The translations under genes and the position numbers were made by a program. DNA of 64,000 nucleotides. Source: an uncultured Eubacteriales bacterium. Its GTDB lineage: Bacteria > Bacillota > Clostridia > Oscillospirales > CAG-272. Shown here piece after piece: positions 1-8,844 of the stretch; position 1 is the first letter of the stretch; each line of letters opens with the position of its first letter. A model generated the notes under the pieces. The model did no database searches and was not told where the DNA came from. It saw nothing but the letters and a program-made list of their open reading frames with translations. The stretch covers positions 1 through 64,000 of the forward strand of contig CAKSZH010000007.1 in NCBI GenBank assembly GCA_934525675.1, read 5' to 3'.

Positions 1-531
1 AGCGACACCACCGATGGGGATCCGGCGGCGACGCCGGCGCTTGCCGGCGAGCCTGACGGCGGGCACCCATCGGGCGCACCTGACGCCGAAGAACCCGGAA
101 CCGAAGAAGTAACCGGAGCCGGAGAATCCGCGTCTTTCTCCGCCGAAGAACTGTTTCAGGAAATCACGAAACTGAAAGAGAGGCTCGATCACGCGGAAAA
201 AGAACGTTCGCGCATCGCCGGAGAGATCGCCGAATTCCGCACGCTCTATCCGGATGTCTCCCCCAACTCGCTTTCCACGTCGGTCTGGGATGCGTTTTCC
301 CGCGGTGTCCCGCTTGCAGCGTCCTTCGCCCTGGAAGAACGTTACCGTACCCGCGCCGCCGAGCTGGTAAAAGCAACCGACGAGCGCAACCGTGAAAGCG
401 CGTCTCCGTCCGCGGGGCGGTCCGTTCCCACCGGTTTTTATTCGCCGGAAGAAGTACGCGCGATGTCCTCTCTGGAGGTCCGCACGCACTATGCGGCGAT
501 CCTCGATTCCATGAAACACTGGGACCGGTAA
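1..531 (+). CDS. phage scaffold-like protein, C-terminal part (5' end outside window)
   Basis: Frame 1 is open from the first base to a TAA at 529-531, giving 176 residues with no start, so the gene begins outside the window. The first 45 residues are low-complexity Gly/Pro/Glu/Ala. Then comes a charged, probably coiled-coil stretch (EELFQEITKLKERLDHAEKE) and a C-terminal region ending ILDSMKHWDR. Small acidic, helical proteins directly upstream of a coat gene are usually capsid scaffolds in tailed phages, so scaffold is the inferred role from position and composition; I recognise no specific family. A palindromic repeat (13-71) lies in frame within it. Confidence 0.5.
   Translation, partial: SDTTDGDPAATPALAGEPDGGHPSGAPDAEEPGTEEVTGAGESASFSAEELFQEITKLKERLDHAEKERSRIAGEIAEFRTLYPDVSPNSLSTSVWDAFSRGVPLAASFALEERYRTRAAELVKATDERNRESASPSAGRSVPTGFYSPEEVRAMSSLEVRTHYAAILDSMKHWDR
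13..71. repeat. palindromic repeat P, in-frame copy in phage gene
   Basis: Imperfect palindrome that starts GATGGGGATCC and ends GGCGGGCACCCATC, with an inner GCCGGCG/CGCCGGC-type stem. The ends match the copy in rsmB (61022-61079). It is read in frame in the phage gene as Asp/Gly/Pro/Ala-rich residues. Other copies: 20619-20675, 35926-35963 and 37755-37793. Confidence 0.55.
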
Positions 532-791
532 ACATAGATTCCCGGTAACAGTACCAAATGCAACGGATTCAGGCACCGGGCGGGCCTGCCATCTTCCCTG
601 CCGCCTCTCCGACGTCCGCGCGACTTCCGCCCCCGCCGGCGGCACATTCTGCGCCGCGGCGCGGACTTCCGCCGCGCGCCCGCGTCGGTCGGCTCCGGAC
701 CTCCTTCCCCGTCCGTCGTTTACGGAACCCCAACACATCAACCGCCGTGCCCAACACGGCAACATGATAAAATCAGAAAGGATCAAAAAAT

Positions 792-1631
792 ATGGCTATC
801 ACCAATTTTATTCCCACCGTCTGGAGCGAAAATCTCTACACCGCGCTTGACAAGAAGTATGTCGGCGTTGCAAACTGTAACCGCGCCTTTGAGGGCGACA
901 TCCGCGAAGCGGGCAGCGTCGTCAAGATTCTCGGTGTCGGCAGCGTCACCGTGTCCGACTACACCAAAAACACCGATCTGTCCTCTCCCGAGGCGCTTTC
1001 CGATACGGTGCGCGAACTGACCATTGACCAGGCAAAGTGCTTCAACTTCCAGATCGACGACGTGGATCGCGCACAGGCAAAGCCCCAGCTGATGAACGAA
1101 GCGATGAAGGTCGCGGCGAACGCACTTGCGTCAACCGCGGATACGTATGTCTACTCGCTTTACGGCAGCGCCGGCACGACCGTTGCCCAGGCATCCGTCA
1201 GCGCGACCAACGTGCTTGACGCACTCATCAGCGCACGTACCAAACTCCTCAAGGAGGGCGTGACCGATCCCTCCGACATCGTGATCGAAGTCTCCCCCGA
1301 GGTCGCCGAGCTGATCCTCAAGGCGAAGATCACGAACGCGACCGACAACTCCGACGTGCTGGAGAACGGCTGCATCGGCTCCGTCGGCGGATGCAAGATT
1401 TATGTCTCCGGCAACATCGCAACGGTTGCCGACACCGCCAACAAGAAGGTGTACCACAAGTGCTTCGCACGTACCCGCCGCGCGATCGCGTTCGCAGAAC
1501 AGCTCTCCGAAATTGAAGCATACCGTCCCGAGAAGCGTTTTGCAGACGCGGTCAAGGGTCTGCACCTCTACGGCGCAAAGGTCGTTTACCCCAAGGAATT
1601 CATCCTGCTTGACCTCGGCTTTGCCGCGTAA
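792..1631 (+). CDS. phage major capsid (coat) protein, P22-type
   Basis: A 279-residue protein beginning MAITNFIPTVWSENLYTALD, with the features of P22-like/HK97-fold coat proteins: an N-terminal VWSENLY segment, a GDIREAGSVVKI strand region, the TIDQAKCFNFQIDD motif, and a C-terminal region ending LGAKVVYPKEF-like then LDLGFAA. Coat proteins of this group form the procapsid shell around a scaffold. The start is supported by an AGAAAGGA ribosome site 7 bases upstream. The 260-base gap before it is very GC-rich and holds no convincing gene. It follows the scaffold-like gene and precedes a small head-type gene, the usual head-module order. No portal, terminase or tail gene is inside the window. 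Confidence 0.8.
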   Translation: MAITNFIPTVWSENLYTALDKKYVGVANCNRAFEGDIREAGSVVKILGVGSVTVSDYTKNTDLSSPEALSDTVRELTIDQAKCFNFQIDDVDRAQAKPQLMNEAMKVAANALASTADTYVYSLYGSAGTTVAQASVSATNVLDALISARTKLLKEGVTDPSDIVIEVSPEVAELILKAKITNATDNSDVLENGCIGSVGGCKIYVSGNIATVADTANKKVYHKCFARTRRAIAFAEQLSEIEAYRPEKRFADAVKGLHLYGAKVVYPKEFILLDLGFAA

Positions 1632-1802
1632 GCATGAATAATCCGGATTCCCTGCCGCAGGTTCCGCAAAGACCGCAGTCTCCGCAGGTTTGCGGCGGGG
1701 AACCCGGAACCTCCTTCGGTAAAGGTAAATCCGTAACCAAAAATTCAAAGCAAAGAGCAACAAACCAAACTGATAAGCTGAAAAAGCGGAAAGGCATGGC
1801 AC

Positions 1803-2216
1803 ATGGCACAAAAATGCAAATCCATCTTTGATAACGCCCTCCGGCTTGCGGGCGCGGGAAGCGATCCCGACCTGACGGAGGATTACGCCGAACGGATGCG
1901 GTATCTGCTCGCCTGTTTCATCGGAGAATGCTACGGCATGGATGCCTCCTACCGTCAGCGTCTCGCGGTCACGGGAGAATCTGTTCTCCCCGAGGTATTC
2001 GACAAAACCGTGATCGACGAAACGGAGGATTTTCCGATGAGCGTGCGGTTCGCCCCTGCGGCGGCATACTACGTCGCGTCGATGCTGGTGCTGGAGGAAA
2101 ACCCGGCGCTGTCCGACCGGCTGTACGCAAGATTTGAGGACGCGCTCTCGCACATCCGTGCGGGCATTCCGATGGTGATCTCGGAGATCGAGAACCGCTA
2201 CCGGACGGTCGCATAA
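1803..2216 (+). CDS. small phage head protein (putative head-tail connector)
   Basis: 137 residues starting MAQKCKSIFDNALRLAGAG. It is mostly helical and acidic, with a C-terminal IPMVISEIENRYRTV segment. Length, composition and position right after the coat gene fit head-completion/adaptor proteins of tailed phages, which are short helical proteins, but I recognise no motif that proves it. A GGAAAGG site lies 8 bases before the ATG. It is the last phage-like gene: a strong terminator follows and the next gene, nifJ, is on the other strand. Confidence 0.5.
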   Translation: MAQKCKSIFDNALRLAGAGSDPDLTEDYAERMRYLLACFIGECYGMDASYRQRLAVTGESVLPEVFDKTVIDETEDFPMSVRFAPAAAYYVASMLVLEENPALSDRLYARFEDALSHIRAGIPMVISEIENRYRTVA

Positions 2217-2278
2217 AAGTTAAAGTTCCGTCCCGAAGAAAACCCGGCGCGCGGAATGAAACCAAACAAAACCCAAAA

Positions 2279-2314
2279 GGGGCTGTCGCTTTCGCGACAG
2301 CCCCCGTTTGTTTT
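2279..2314. terminator. bidirectional terminator between phage module and nifJ
   Basis: Perfect stem GGGGCTGTCGC / GCGACAGCCCC with a 4-base loop. T-rich sequence (TTTGTTTT) follows it on the plus strand and TTTTGGGTTTTG on the minus strand, so it can serve the phage gene and the convergent nifJ. Confidence 0.85.
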
Positions 2315-2335
2315 ACGGTTTTATTTCCGCGGATA

Positions 2336-5300
2336 TTACTTGTACAGCTCCGCCATCTTCTTGAGACGTGCGTAGCGTGCGACAGCGTTCTCCTCTGCCT
2401 TCTCATAGAGCTTCTCTGCTCTGTCCGGGAAGGTCTGCGCGAGACGTGCGTAACGCGCTTCGTTGGAGATGAAGTCACGGTAAGAGCCGGTCGGATCCTT
2501 GGAATCGATCGTCAGCTTGTTCTCTGCAAGGGTCGGGTTGTACCGGAACATATTCCAGTAGCCTGCATCGACTGCCTTCTTCATTTCGATCTGGCAGTTC
2601 TGCATGCCGCCCTTCTTGATGCCGTGCATTTCGCAGGGAGCGTAGCCGATGATGAGGGACGGTCCGTGGTATGCTTCCGCCTCGGTCAGTGCCTTGAGGA
2701 GCTGATTCTGGTCAGCACCCATTGCGACCTGTGCGACGTAAACGTAGCCGTAGGACATAGCGATCTCGGCGAGGTTCTTCTTGCCGATTGCCTTGCCTGC
2801 TGCCGCGAACTGTGCGACCTGACCGATGTTGGATGCCTTGGACGCCTGTCCGCCGGTGTTGGAGTACACCTCGGTGTCGAAGACCATGACATTGATGTCC
2901 TCGCCGGAAGCAAGAACATGGTCAAGTCCGCCGAAGCCGATGTCGTAAGCCCAGCCGTCGCCGCCGAAGATCCACACAGACTTCTTGGAGAGGAAGTCCT
3001 TCTCTGCGAGGATCTTAGCCTTGAGCGGGTTGTCGCACTTGCATGCTTCAAGCGCTGCGATCATCTTCTCGGTTGCGGGGGTGTTTGCCTTGCCGTCCTC
3101 GAGCGTGTTCAGGTATTCGTCGATTGCAGCCTTGACGTCTGCGTTCTCGGCAGTCTCGCCAAGCTCTCTGACGTAGCCGATCAGTCTCTCACGGACTGCC
3201 TTCTGACCGAGGTACATACCGAGACCGTGCTCTGCGTTGTCCTCGAACAGGGAGTTCGCCCAAGCGGGACCTCTGCCGGTTGCCTTGTTGACGGTGTAAG
3301 GAGTTGCGGGAGCGGAGCCACCCCAGATGGAGGAGCATCCGGTCGCGTTGGAGATGTACATTCTCTCGCCGAAGAGCTGGGTGACAAGACGTGCGTAGGA
3401 CGTCTCTGCACAGCCTGCGCAGGAGCCGGAGAATTCAAGCAGCGGCTGCTTGAACTGGCTTGCCTTGACGGTGGTGCCGAGCAGCTCGGGCTTCTCGGAA
3501 ACGTTCTCTACCGCGTAGTTGAACGCATCCTGCTGGAAGAGTGCCTTCTCCTGGGAGGACATGACGAGCGCGGCGTTCTCCGGCTTGCCGTCCTTGGTTG
3601 CCTTGGCGGTCACAGGGCAAGCCTTGACACAAAGCGTGCATCCCATACAGTCAAGCGGGCTGACTGCCATGGTGAACTTGTAATCGGTCTTGATGACCGG
3701 CTTTTCTGCGAACAGCGTGTTTGCGGGAGCCTTTGCAGCCTCGTCCGCGTTCATTGCGAAGGGACGGATTGCCGCGTGCGGGCAGACGAATGCACACTGG
3801 TTGCACTGGATACAGGTCTTGGGGTTCCAGATGGGAGCGAACACCGCAACGCCGCGCTTTTCGTAAGCAGCCGCGCCCTGCGGATAGGTGCCGTCTTCTC
3901 TGCCCTTGAAGGCGGAGACGGGCAGGCTGTCGCCGTCCATCTTGGACACGGGACGAACCACGGTGTTGACGAAATCGACCAGGTCCTGACGGTCGCCGGT
4001 TGCGGGAACCTCTGCGGGCGTCTCGCCGGCATCTGCCCATGCAGCGGGAACGTCAACCTTGACGAGTGCGCCGGCACCCATCTCGATTGCCTTGTGGTTC
4101 TGCGCCACAACGTCTTCGCCGAACTTGGAGTAGGACTTGGTTGCCTTGTCCTTCATGTAAGCGATTGCGTCGTCGATCGGCAGAATGCCCGCGAGCTTGA
4201 AGAATGCGGACTGAAGGACGGTGTTCTTGACCTTCATGTTGCCGACGGCGTTCTTTGCGATATCGGTCGCGTCGATGATGTAGAAGTTGATCTTGTTCTT
4301 TGCGATGTAGGTCTTGACGGAAGCAGGCAGGTGCCGGTCAAGCTCCTCGGGCTTCCACTGGCAGTCGAGCAGGAAGGTGCCGCCCGGCTTGACGTCCTGC
4401 ACGATCTTGTATCCCTTGAGGATATAAGAAACATTGTGGCAGGCGACGAAGTTTGCCTTGGTGATGTAGTAGTGCGACTTGATGGGCGTATCGCCGAACT
4501 GGAGGTGGGAAATGGTCACACCGCCGGTCTTCTTGGAGTCGTACTGGAAGTAAGCCTGAATGTACTTATCGGTATGGTCGCCGATAATCTTGATGGAGTT
4601 CTTGTTCGCACCGACGGTACCGTCGCCGCCGAGACCCCAGAACTTGCACGCGATCGCGCCCTTGGGAGCGGTATCGGGAGCAACCTTTTCGGGCAGGCTG
4701 TGTCCGGTCACGTCATCGACGATGCCGATGGTGAAGTGATTCTTCGGCTTCTTCTTGGACAGGTTATCGTAAACCGCGAAAATGGAAGCGGGGGTGGTAT
4801 CCTTGGAGCCGAGGCCGTATCTGCCGCCGACGACTTCGATACCGGTCACGCCGCATTCCGCGAGCGCTGCGACCACGTCAAGGTACAGAGGCTCGCCGAG
4901 CGCGCCGGGTTCCTTGGTACGGTCAAGCACTGCGATGCGCTTGCAGGTCTTAGGAAGCTCTGCGACCATCTTCTTTGCGACGAACGGGCGGAACAGGCGG
5001 ACCTTGAGCAGACCGACCTTCTTGCCCTTCTTCATCATGTAGTCGATGACTTCCTCGGCAACGTCACAGACGGAGCCCATCGCAACGATGACTTCCTCTG
5101 CGTCGGGAGCGCCGTAGTAGTTGAACAGCTTGTAATCGGTGCCGAGCTTCTTGTTGACCTTCTTCATGTACTCCTCGACGATGCCGGGGATTGCGTCATA
5201 GTAGGGGTTGCAGGCCTCTCTGTGCTGGAAGAAGATATCGCCGTTCTCGGCAGAGCCGTGCAGGACGGGGTGATCGGGGTTGAGCGCGCGGTCACGGAAC

Positions 5301-5932
5301 GCCTTGACTGCGTCCATGTCAACCATGTCGGCAAGATCCTTGTAATCCCATGCGGCGATCTTCTGGATCTCGTGGGAGGTACGGAAGCCGTCAAAGAAGT
5401 TGATGAACGGCACGCGGCCCTTGATGGTGGACAGGTGTGCGACGGCGCCGAGGTCCATGATCTCCTGCTGGTTGGTCTCTGCAAGCATTGCAAAGCCGGT
5501 CTGACGGCAGGCATAAACGTCGGAGTGGTCGCCGAAGATGTTCAGCGCGTGAGACGCGACGCATCTTGCGGAAACGTGGATGACGCAGGGAAGAAGCTCG
5601 CCCGCGATCTTGTACAGGTTCGGGATCATGAGAAGCAGACCCTGAGACGCAGTGTAGGTCGTCGTCAGAGCGCCGGCACCCAGAGAGCCGTGTACGGCAC
5701 CTGCCGCGCCGCCCTCGGATTCCATTTCGATGACCTTGACGCGTTCACCGAAAATGTTTCTTGCGGGTTTACCGAAAATGTTCTTGTCCGTTGCGGACCA
5801 GGTGTCGGTCACTTCCGCCATCGGACTGGACGGGGTGATCGGGTAAATCGCCGCAACTTCCGTAAACGCATAGCTTACGTGCGCTGCCGCGGTATTACCG
5901 TCCATGGAAATCATTTTTCTTTTAATTGCCAT
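2336..5932 (-). CDS. nifJ: pyruvate:ferredoxin (flavodoxin) oxidoreductase
   Basis: A 1198-residue homodimer-type enzyme that oxidises pyruvate to acetyl-CoA and CO2 and reduces ferredoxin in the cytoplasm. Length equals the usual ~1170-1200. The N-terminal pyruvate-binding domain carries YPITPSSPMAEV (about residues 31-42). Two 4Fe-4S motifs are visible: CIQCNQCAFVCP from residue 707 and CMGCTLCVKACP from residue 762. Four further cysteines (CAGCAETSYARL region) bind the proximal cluster. The thiamine-diphosphate site is GGDGWAYDIGFGGLDH near residue 990 with VYSNTGGQASK after it. The start has a perfect ACAGGAGGAAA site. It stands alone between a consensus promoter and a terminator, as expected for a central, highly expressed catabolic enzyme. 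Confidence 0.97.
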   Translation of the reverse strand: MAIKRKMISMDGNTAAAHVSYAFTEVAAIYPITPSSPMAEVTDTWSATDKNIFGKPARNIFGERVKVIEMESEGGAAGAVHGSLGAGALTTTYTASQGLLLMIPNLYKIAGELLPCVIHVSARCVASHALNIFGDHSDVYACRQTGFAMLAETNQQEIMDLGAVAHLSTIKGRVPFINFFDGFRTSHEIQKIAAWDYKDLADMVDMDAVKAFRDRALNPDHPVLHGSAENGDIFFQHREACNPYYDAIPGIVEEYMKKVNKKLGTDYKLFNYYGAPDAEEVIVAMGSVCDVAEEVIDYMMKKGKKVGLLKVRLFRPFVAKKMVAELPKTCKRIAVLDRTKEPGALGEPLYLDVVAALAECGVTGIEVVGGRYGLGSKDTTPASIFAVYDNLSKKKPKNHFTIGIVDDVTGHSLPEKVAPDTAPKGAIACKFWGLGGDGTVGANKNSIKIIGDHTDKYIQAYFQYDSKKTGGVTISHLQFGDTPIKSHYYITKANFVACHNVSYILKGYKIVQDVKPGGTFLLDCQWKPEELDRHLPASVKTYIAKNKINFYIIDATDIAKNAVGNMKVKNTVLQSAFFKLAGILPIDDAIAYMKDKATKSYSKFGEDVVAQNHKAIEMGAGALVKVDVPAAWADAGETPAEVPATGDRQDLVDFVNTVVRPVSKMDGDSLPVSAFKGREDGTYPQGAAAYEKRGVAVFAPIWNPKTCIQCNQCAFVCPHAAIRPFAMNADEAAKAPANTLFAEKPVIKTDYKFTMAVSPLDCMGCTLCVKACPVTAKATKDGKPENAALVMSSQEKALFQQDAFNYAVENVSEKPELLGTTVKASQFKQPLLEFSGSCAGCAETSYARLVTQLFGERMYISNATGCSSIWGGSAPATPYTVNKATGRGPAWANSLFEDNAEHGLGMYLGQKAVRERLIGYVRELGETAENADVKAAIDEYLNTLEDGKANTPATEKMIAALEACKCDNPLKAKILAEKDFLSKKSVWIFGGDGWAYDIGFGGLDHVLASGEDINVMVFDTEVYSNTGGQASKASNIGQVAQFAAAGKAIGKKNLAEIAMSYGYVYVAQVAMGADQNQLLKALTEAEAYHGPSLIIGYAPCEMHGIKKGGMQNCQIEMKKAVDAGYWNMFRYNPTLAENKLTIDSKDPTGSYRDFISNEARYARLAQTFPDRAEKLYEKAEENAVARYARLKKMAELYK

Positions 5933-6009
5933 GTTTTGAGTTTCCTCCTGTCTATGTGTGAATAATTTTTTGAATCGACTGTATCAAAACAGCTCAAAGC
6001 CCAACGGTC

Positions 6010-6038
6010 ATTATAGCATATCCCGCGGGAAAAGTAAA
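6010..6038 (-). promoter_or_regulatory. nifJ promoter
   Basis: Read on the minus strand: -35 TTTACT (6033-6038), 17-base spacer, -10 TATAAT (6010-6015), about 80 bases before the nifJ start. The remaining sequence 6039-6219 shows no gene. Confidence 0.75.
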
Positions 6039-6219
6039 GGTTTTTCGCGAAAAAAGTACCCGTTTGCTAAAACTTTCACGTAATTTTCACCGAAGCCCGC
6101 GGGACACAGAGGTCCGGTTCCATGATAACCGATAAAAGAGAAAAAGTAAAGAGAAAACGGCAAAGAATCCGGGATGTAATGTTTCCCTCCGGTGCCGTTT
6201 CCTCTGTCACAAGAAAAGA

Positions 6220-6254
6220 GGGTGTCAAAAACTCAAGGCGAGTTTTTGACACCC
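6220..6254. terminator. long perfect hairpin, terminator after DUF378 gene
   Basis: Perfect 15-bp stem GGGTGTCAAAAACTC / GAGTTTTTGACACCC with a 5-base loop. On the minus strand it lies downstream of the DUF378 gene and is followed by a short T-rich run (TCTTTTCTT). Six A residues follow on the plus strand. Confidence 0.6.
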
Positions 6255-6321
6255 AAAAAACTCTGTATGCTGCGGAAGCTCCGGAGCAGTTGCCCGGAAA
6301 ACAGCTGTCAGCGATCTGCGA

Positions 6322-6567
6322 TCAGCTGTTCACGGGGCGGACACGACCGCCGGAAAGCTCGTCCTCCGTGTCGTCTCTCTCCCGGAAAAACAGCGAAATG
6401 CACCAGAGTCCCGCAAGCCCGACGAGCGTGTAGATCACCCGGCTGACCGCGGACATCTGCCCGCCGCAGATCCACGCCACAATGTCAAACCGGAAAATGC
6501 CGATGCTTCCCCAGTTGATGGCGCCGATCACGGTCAGGATCAGTGCGATTCTGTCCATAATCTTCAT
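6322..6567 (-). CDS. DUF378 family small membrane protein
   Basis: 81 residues with two hydrophobic helices. The INWGSIGIFRFDIVAWICGG segment (about residues 17-36) followed by SRVIYTLVGLAGLWCI is characteristic of the DUF378 family (B. subtilis YuzA type), whose function is unknown. The ATG at 6567 is preferred because GGGGGA lies 10 bases upstream; a TTG two codons earlier would be only 4 bases from it. The tail after the second helix is charged (FFRERDDTEDE). It is a single gene between nifJ and dapL. Confidence 0.8.
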   Translation of the reverse strand: MKIMDRIALILTVIGAINWGSIGIFRFDIVAWICGGQMSAVSRVIYTLVGLAGLWCISLFFRERDDTEDELSGGRVRPVNS

Positions 6568-6824
6568 AATCAAATTTCCCCCGATACCGGTAGTTTCGCC
6601 GGATCATGATCCGGTCAGATACAGTTTCTGCGCGGCGCGCGGCGTTCATGCAAGCCAAACTTTTCCGCCTTCTGACCGCCCCCGCGGAAAATTTGCAAAA
6701 TTTTTTGTAAATTCTCTGTCACGCGGCATATCCTTCCCTTGCGGCGGATGCGTTTTTATGATAAACTGAAATACAAACAGAAATCCATGACATTCCGAAT
6801 GAACTATGACCGGGAGGTACCCAC

Positions 6825-8000
6825 ATGATCAATCGCGGATATTTACAGCTGAAGGACAGTTACCTGTTCACCGACATCGCGTCGCGCGTCGCGGCATACG
6901 CAAAAGCGCACCCGGACGCGGACATCATCCGGCTCGGCATCGGAGACGTCACGCTCCCGCTCGCGCCGACCGTCACCGACGCAATGAAGCGCGCGGCGGA
7001 CGAAATGGGAAAGAAGGAGACCTTCCGCGGCTACGGTCCCGAGCAGGGATATCCGTTCCTCCGCGAGGCGATCTCGCGTTATTACGCAAGCCACGGCGTG
7101 AAGGTCGGGGCGGACGAGATTCTGGTTTCGGACGGCGCCAAGAGCGACCTCGGCAACATCCTTGACCTCTTCTCGCGCGACTGTACGGTGCTCGTGCAGG
7201 ACCCCGTCTACCCGGTCTATGTGGACACCAACGTGATGGACGGACGCAGGATTCTTTACATGAAGGGCACGGCGGAGAACGGCTTTTTGCCCATGCCCGA
7301 CGAACGTGTCCACGCCGACCTCATCTACCTCTGCTCCCCCGGCAACCCGACCGGCGCGGTGTACACGAAGGACGCGCTTGCCGGATGGGTCGCCTACGCA
7401 AAGAAAGAAAACGCCGTCATCCTCTTTGACGCGGCGTATGAAGCCTTTGTCGGCGATGCCTCGCTTCCCCGCTCGATTCTTGAGATTCCCGGCGCACGCG
7501 AGTGCGCGATCGAATTCTGCTCGCTCTCCAAAACCGCCGGCTTTACGGGCACACGTTGCGGCTACACCGTCGTGCCGGACGAGTTGGAGCGGGACGGGGT
7601 GAAGCTCCGGAAGCTCTGGCTCCGCCGCCAGACGACCAAATTCAACGGTGTGTCCTACGTCATCCAGCGCGGTGCCGAAGCGGTGTTCTGCGAGGCGGGA
7701 CTCGCGGAGTGCCGCGCGAATGTCGCGTACTACAAGCAGAACGCCGCGGCGATTGCACAGATGCTGGACGAGGCGGGTGTGTGGTACACGGGCGGCAGCA
7801 ACTCGCCGTATATCTGGATGCAGTGTCCCCGCGGCATGGGGTCGTGGGAATTTTTCGATCTTCTTCTGGACAAAGCCCGGGTCGTCGGAACGCCCGGCGC
7901 GGGCTTCGGTGAGATGGGAGAAGGCTTCTTCCGCCTGACGGGCTTTGGCGACCGCGACCGTACCGCCGAAGCGATCGAACGGATCAGACGGGTGCTTTGA
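6825..8000 (+). CDS. dapL: LL-diaminopimelate aminotransferase
   Basis: 391 residues, class I/II PLP aminotransferase fold. It converts tetrahydrodipicolinate plus glutamate directly to LL-diaminopimelate, bypassing the succinylase/acetylase steps of lysine and peptidoglycan synthesis. N-terminal NRGYLQLKDSYLFTDIASRV and LGIGDVTLPL are typical of the DapL family. The cofactor lysine is K236 in SLSKTAGFTGTRCGY. Also visible are GYGPEQGYPFLREAI near residue 67 and CSPGNPTGAVY near residue 168. A GGGAGG site precedes the ATG. dapF, the next pathway step, is present at 44686-45654, which supports the DapL route. The 244 bases after the gene hold no gene. Confidence 0.95.
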   Translation: MINRGYLQLKDSYLFTDIASRVAAYAKAHPDADIIRLGIGDVTLPLAPTVTDAMKRAADEMGKKETFRGYGPEQGYPFLREAISRYYASHGVKVGADEILVSDGAKSDLGNILDLFSRDCTVLVQDPVYPVYVDTNVMDGRRILYMKGTAENGFLPMPDERVHADLIYLCSPGNPTGAVYTKDALAGWVAYAKKENAVILFDAAYEAFVGDASLPRSILEIPGARECAIEFCSLSKTAGFTGTRCGYTVVPDELERDGVKLRKLWLRRQTTKFNGVSYVIQRGAEAVFCEAGLAECRANVAYYKQNAAAIAQMLDEAGVWYTGGSNSPYIWMQCPRGMGSWEFFDLLLDKARVVGTPGAGFGEMGEGFFRLTGFGDRDRTAEAIERIRRVL

Positions 8001-8244
8001 GGAGGGACGGCGCTCCGGTGAGCAGCTGTTCTGACCGGCAGCGAATGCCCGCCCGGCAGACAAACGTCTTGCCGGATGGGTAAGTACTCCAATCCGGCGA
8101 ATGAGGGATACCCACACCGGTTGATTCTCTGCGCGGCGGCGAACGCCCCGAAAGGTGAAAAACCTCCGTCCCGGCGCTCCGCACGGATCGGGAAACAGCC
8201 GGCTCCGCACGAAGCGCCCGAAAACCGATTTACCTTCATAGAGA

Positions 8245-8270
8245 AATCCCCCGCCCGTGGGCGGGGGATT
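8245..8270. terminator. GC hairpin copy 1 of lipoprotein array
   Basis: AATCCCCCGCCC, GT loop, GGGCGGGGGATT: a perfect 12-bp stem just after the stop of the last lipoprotein, followed on the minus strand by TTTCTCT. It is the first of six near-identical hairpins (others at 8813, 9422, 10464, 12185 and 12864). Confidence 0.7.
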
Positions 8271-8275
8271 GTTCA

Positions 8276-8794
8276 TCATTCGGGAGTCTTTCTCACTCCG
8301 TCCACATAGCGATCCTTTACTGCATCAATATTATCCCGTCGGAGGGACACATCGTACCCTGTACCGTCCGCACATTCAAAATACAATGAATCCACCCCGA
8401 ATGTTCTGGAGGCAATCGGAAGCCCGACTGTGCGGACAAGTTCAGAAAGCGACATTCCTTTTTTTACAGAGGAAAATGCTTCCTGCGTGGGTTCCACACG
8501 CGGGAAAAAGTCGACTTCCGTTGCCTTAGTGTTTTCCCCTTCAAAATATGCAATTGCATTTCTGCCATCAGGCTCTTCAAAAAAGATACAACCGGCATCA
8601 TTAAAGTGTTTCACGCCTGCGGCATCCAGCACCGCAATCGCTTCACCGTAGTCCATACCGATTTTGATCAGTTGGCTTTCCTGCGCAGTCTCCGGTGCTG
8701 TCTCCTCCGACTCCTTCCCGGCGCAGGAGGAAAGCACGGACATGACCGCAAGAAGAACCCCCGCCGCAGCAAAAAGAATCCTGTGTTTTCTCAT
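8276..8794 (-). CDS. lipoprotein with SmpA/OmlA-like repeat (paralogue of 8845-9411)
   Basis: 172 residues. A lipoprotein signal peptide ends in the lipobox LSSC (Cys near residue 24), so it should be lipid-anchored outside the membrane. The mature part starts with a Glu/Thr-rich spacer, then LIKIGMDYGEAIAVLDAAGVKHF and a second half-repeat SVKKGMSLSELVRTVGLP. This GM-start, helix, 'AG' pattern resembles the SmpA/OmlA-BLIP type small alpha/beta domain, here in two halves; that fold call is inference. It shares about half its residues with the next gene. SD GAGGTGA and ATG are well placed. It is the last gene of a minus-strand array starting at 17196. Function unknown. Confidence 0.7.
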   Translation of the reverse strand: MRKHRILFAAAGVLLAVMSVLSSCAGKESEETAPETAQESQLIKIGMDYGEAIAVLDAAGVKHFNDAGCIFFEEPDGRNAIAYFEGENTKATEVDFFPRVEPTQEAFSSVKKGMSLSELVRTVGLPIASRTFGVDSLYFECADGTGYDVSLRRDNIDAVKDRYVDGVRKTPE

Positions 8795-8812
8795 GATTTC
8801 ACCTCATTTCGG

Positions 8813-8834
8813 TCCCCCGCCCGTGGGCGGGGGA
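8813..8834. repeat. GC hairpin copy 2 of lipoprotein array
   Basis: TCCCCCGCCC, GT, GGGCGGGGGA between two lipoprotein genes. On the minus strand it ends 8 bases before the SD (GAGGTGA) of the gene at 8276-8794. It could terminate or trim the operon mRNA. Confidence 0.75.
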
Positions 8835-8844
8835 GGTTTGAATA

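Noticed and set aside
1634..1831. 65-codon frame between the coat and head genes
   Set aside because: No ribosome site, Gln/Pro/Lys-rich composition, and it overlaps the better-supported ATG at 1803.
2624..5965. Very long open frame on the plus strand opposite nifJ
   Set aside because: Mirror of nifJ codon bias in a GC-rich gene; no SD and no family motif, while nifJ is certain.
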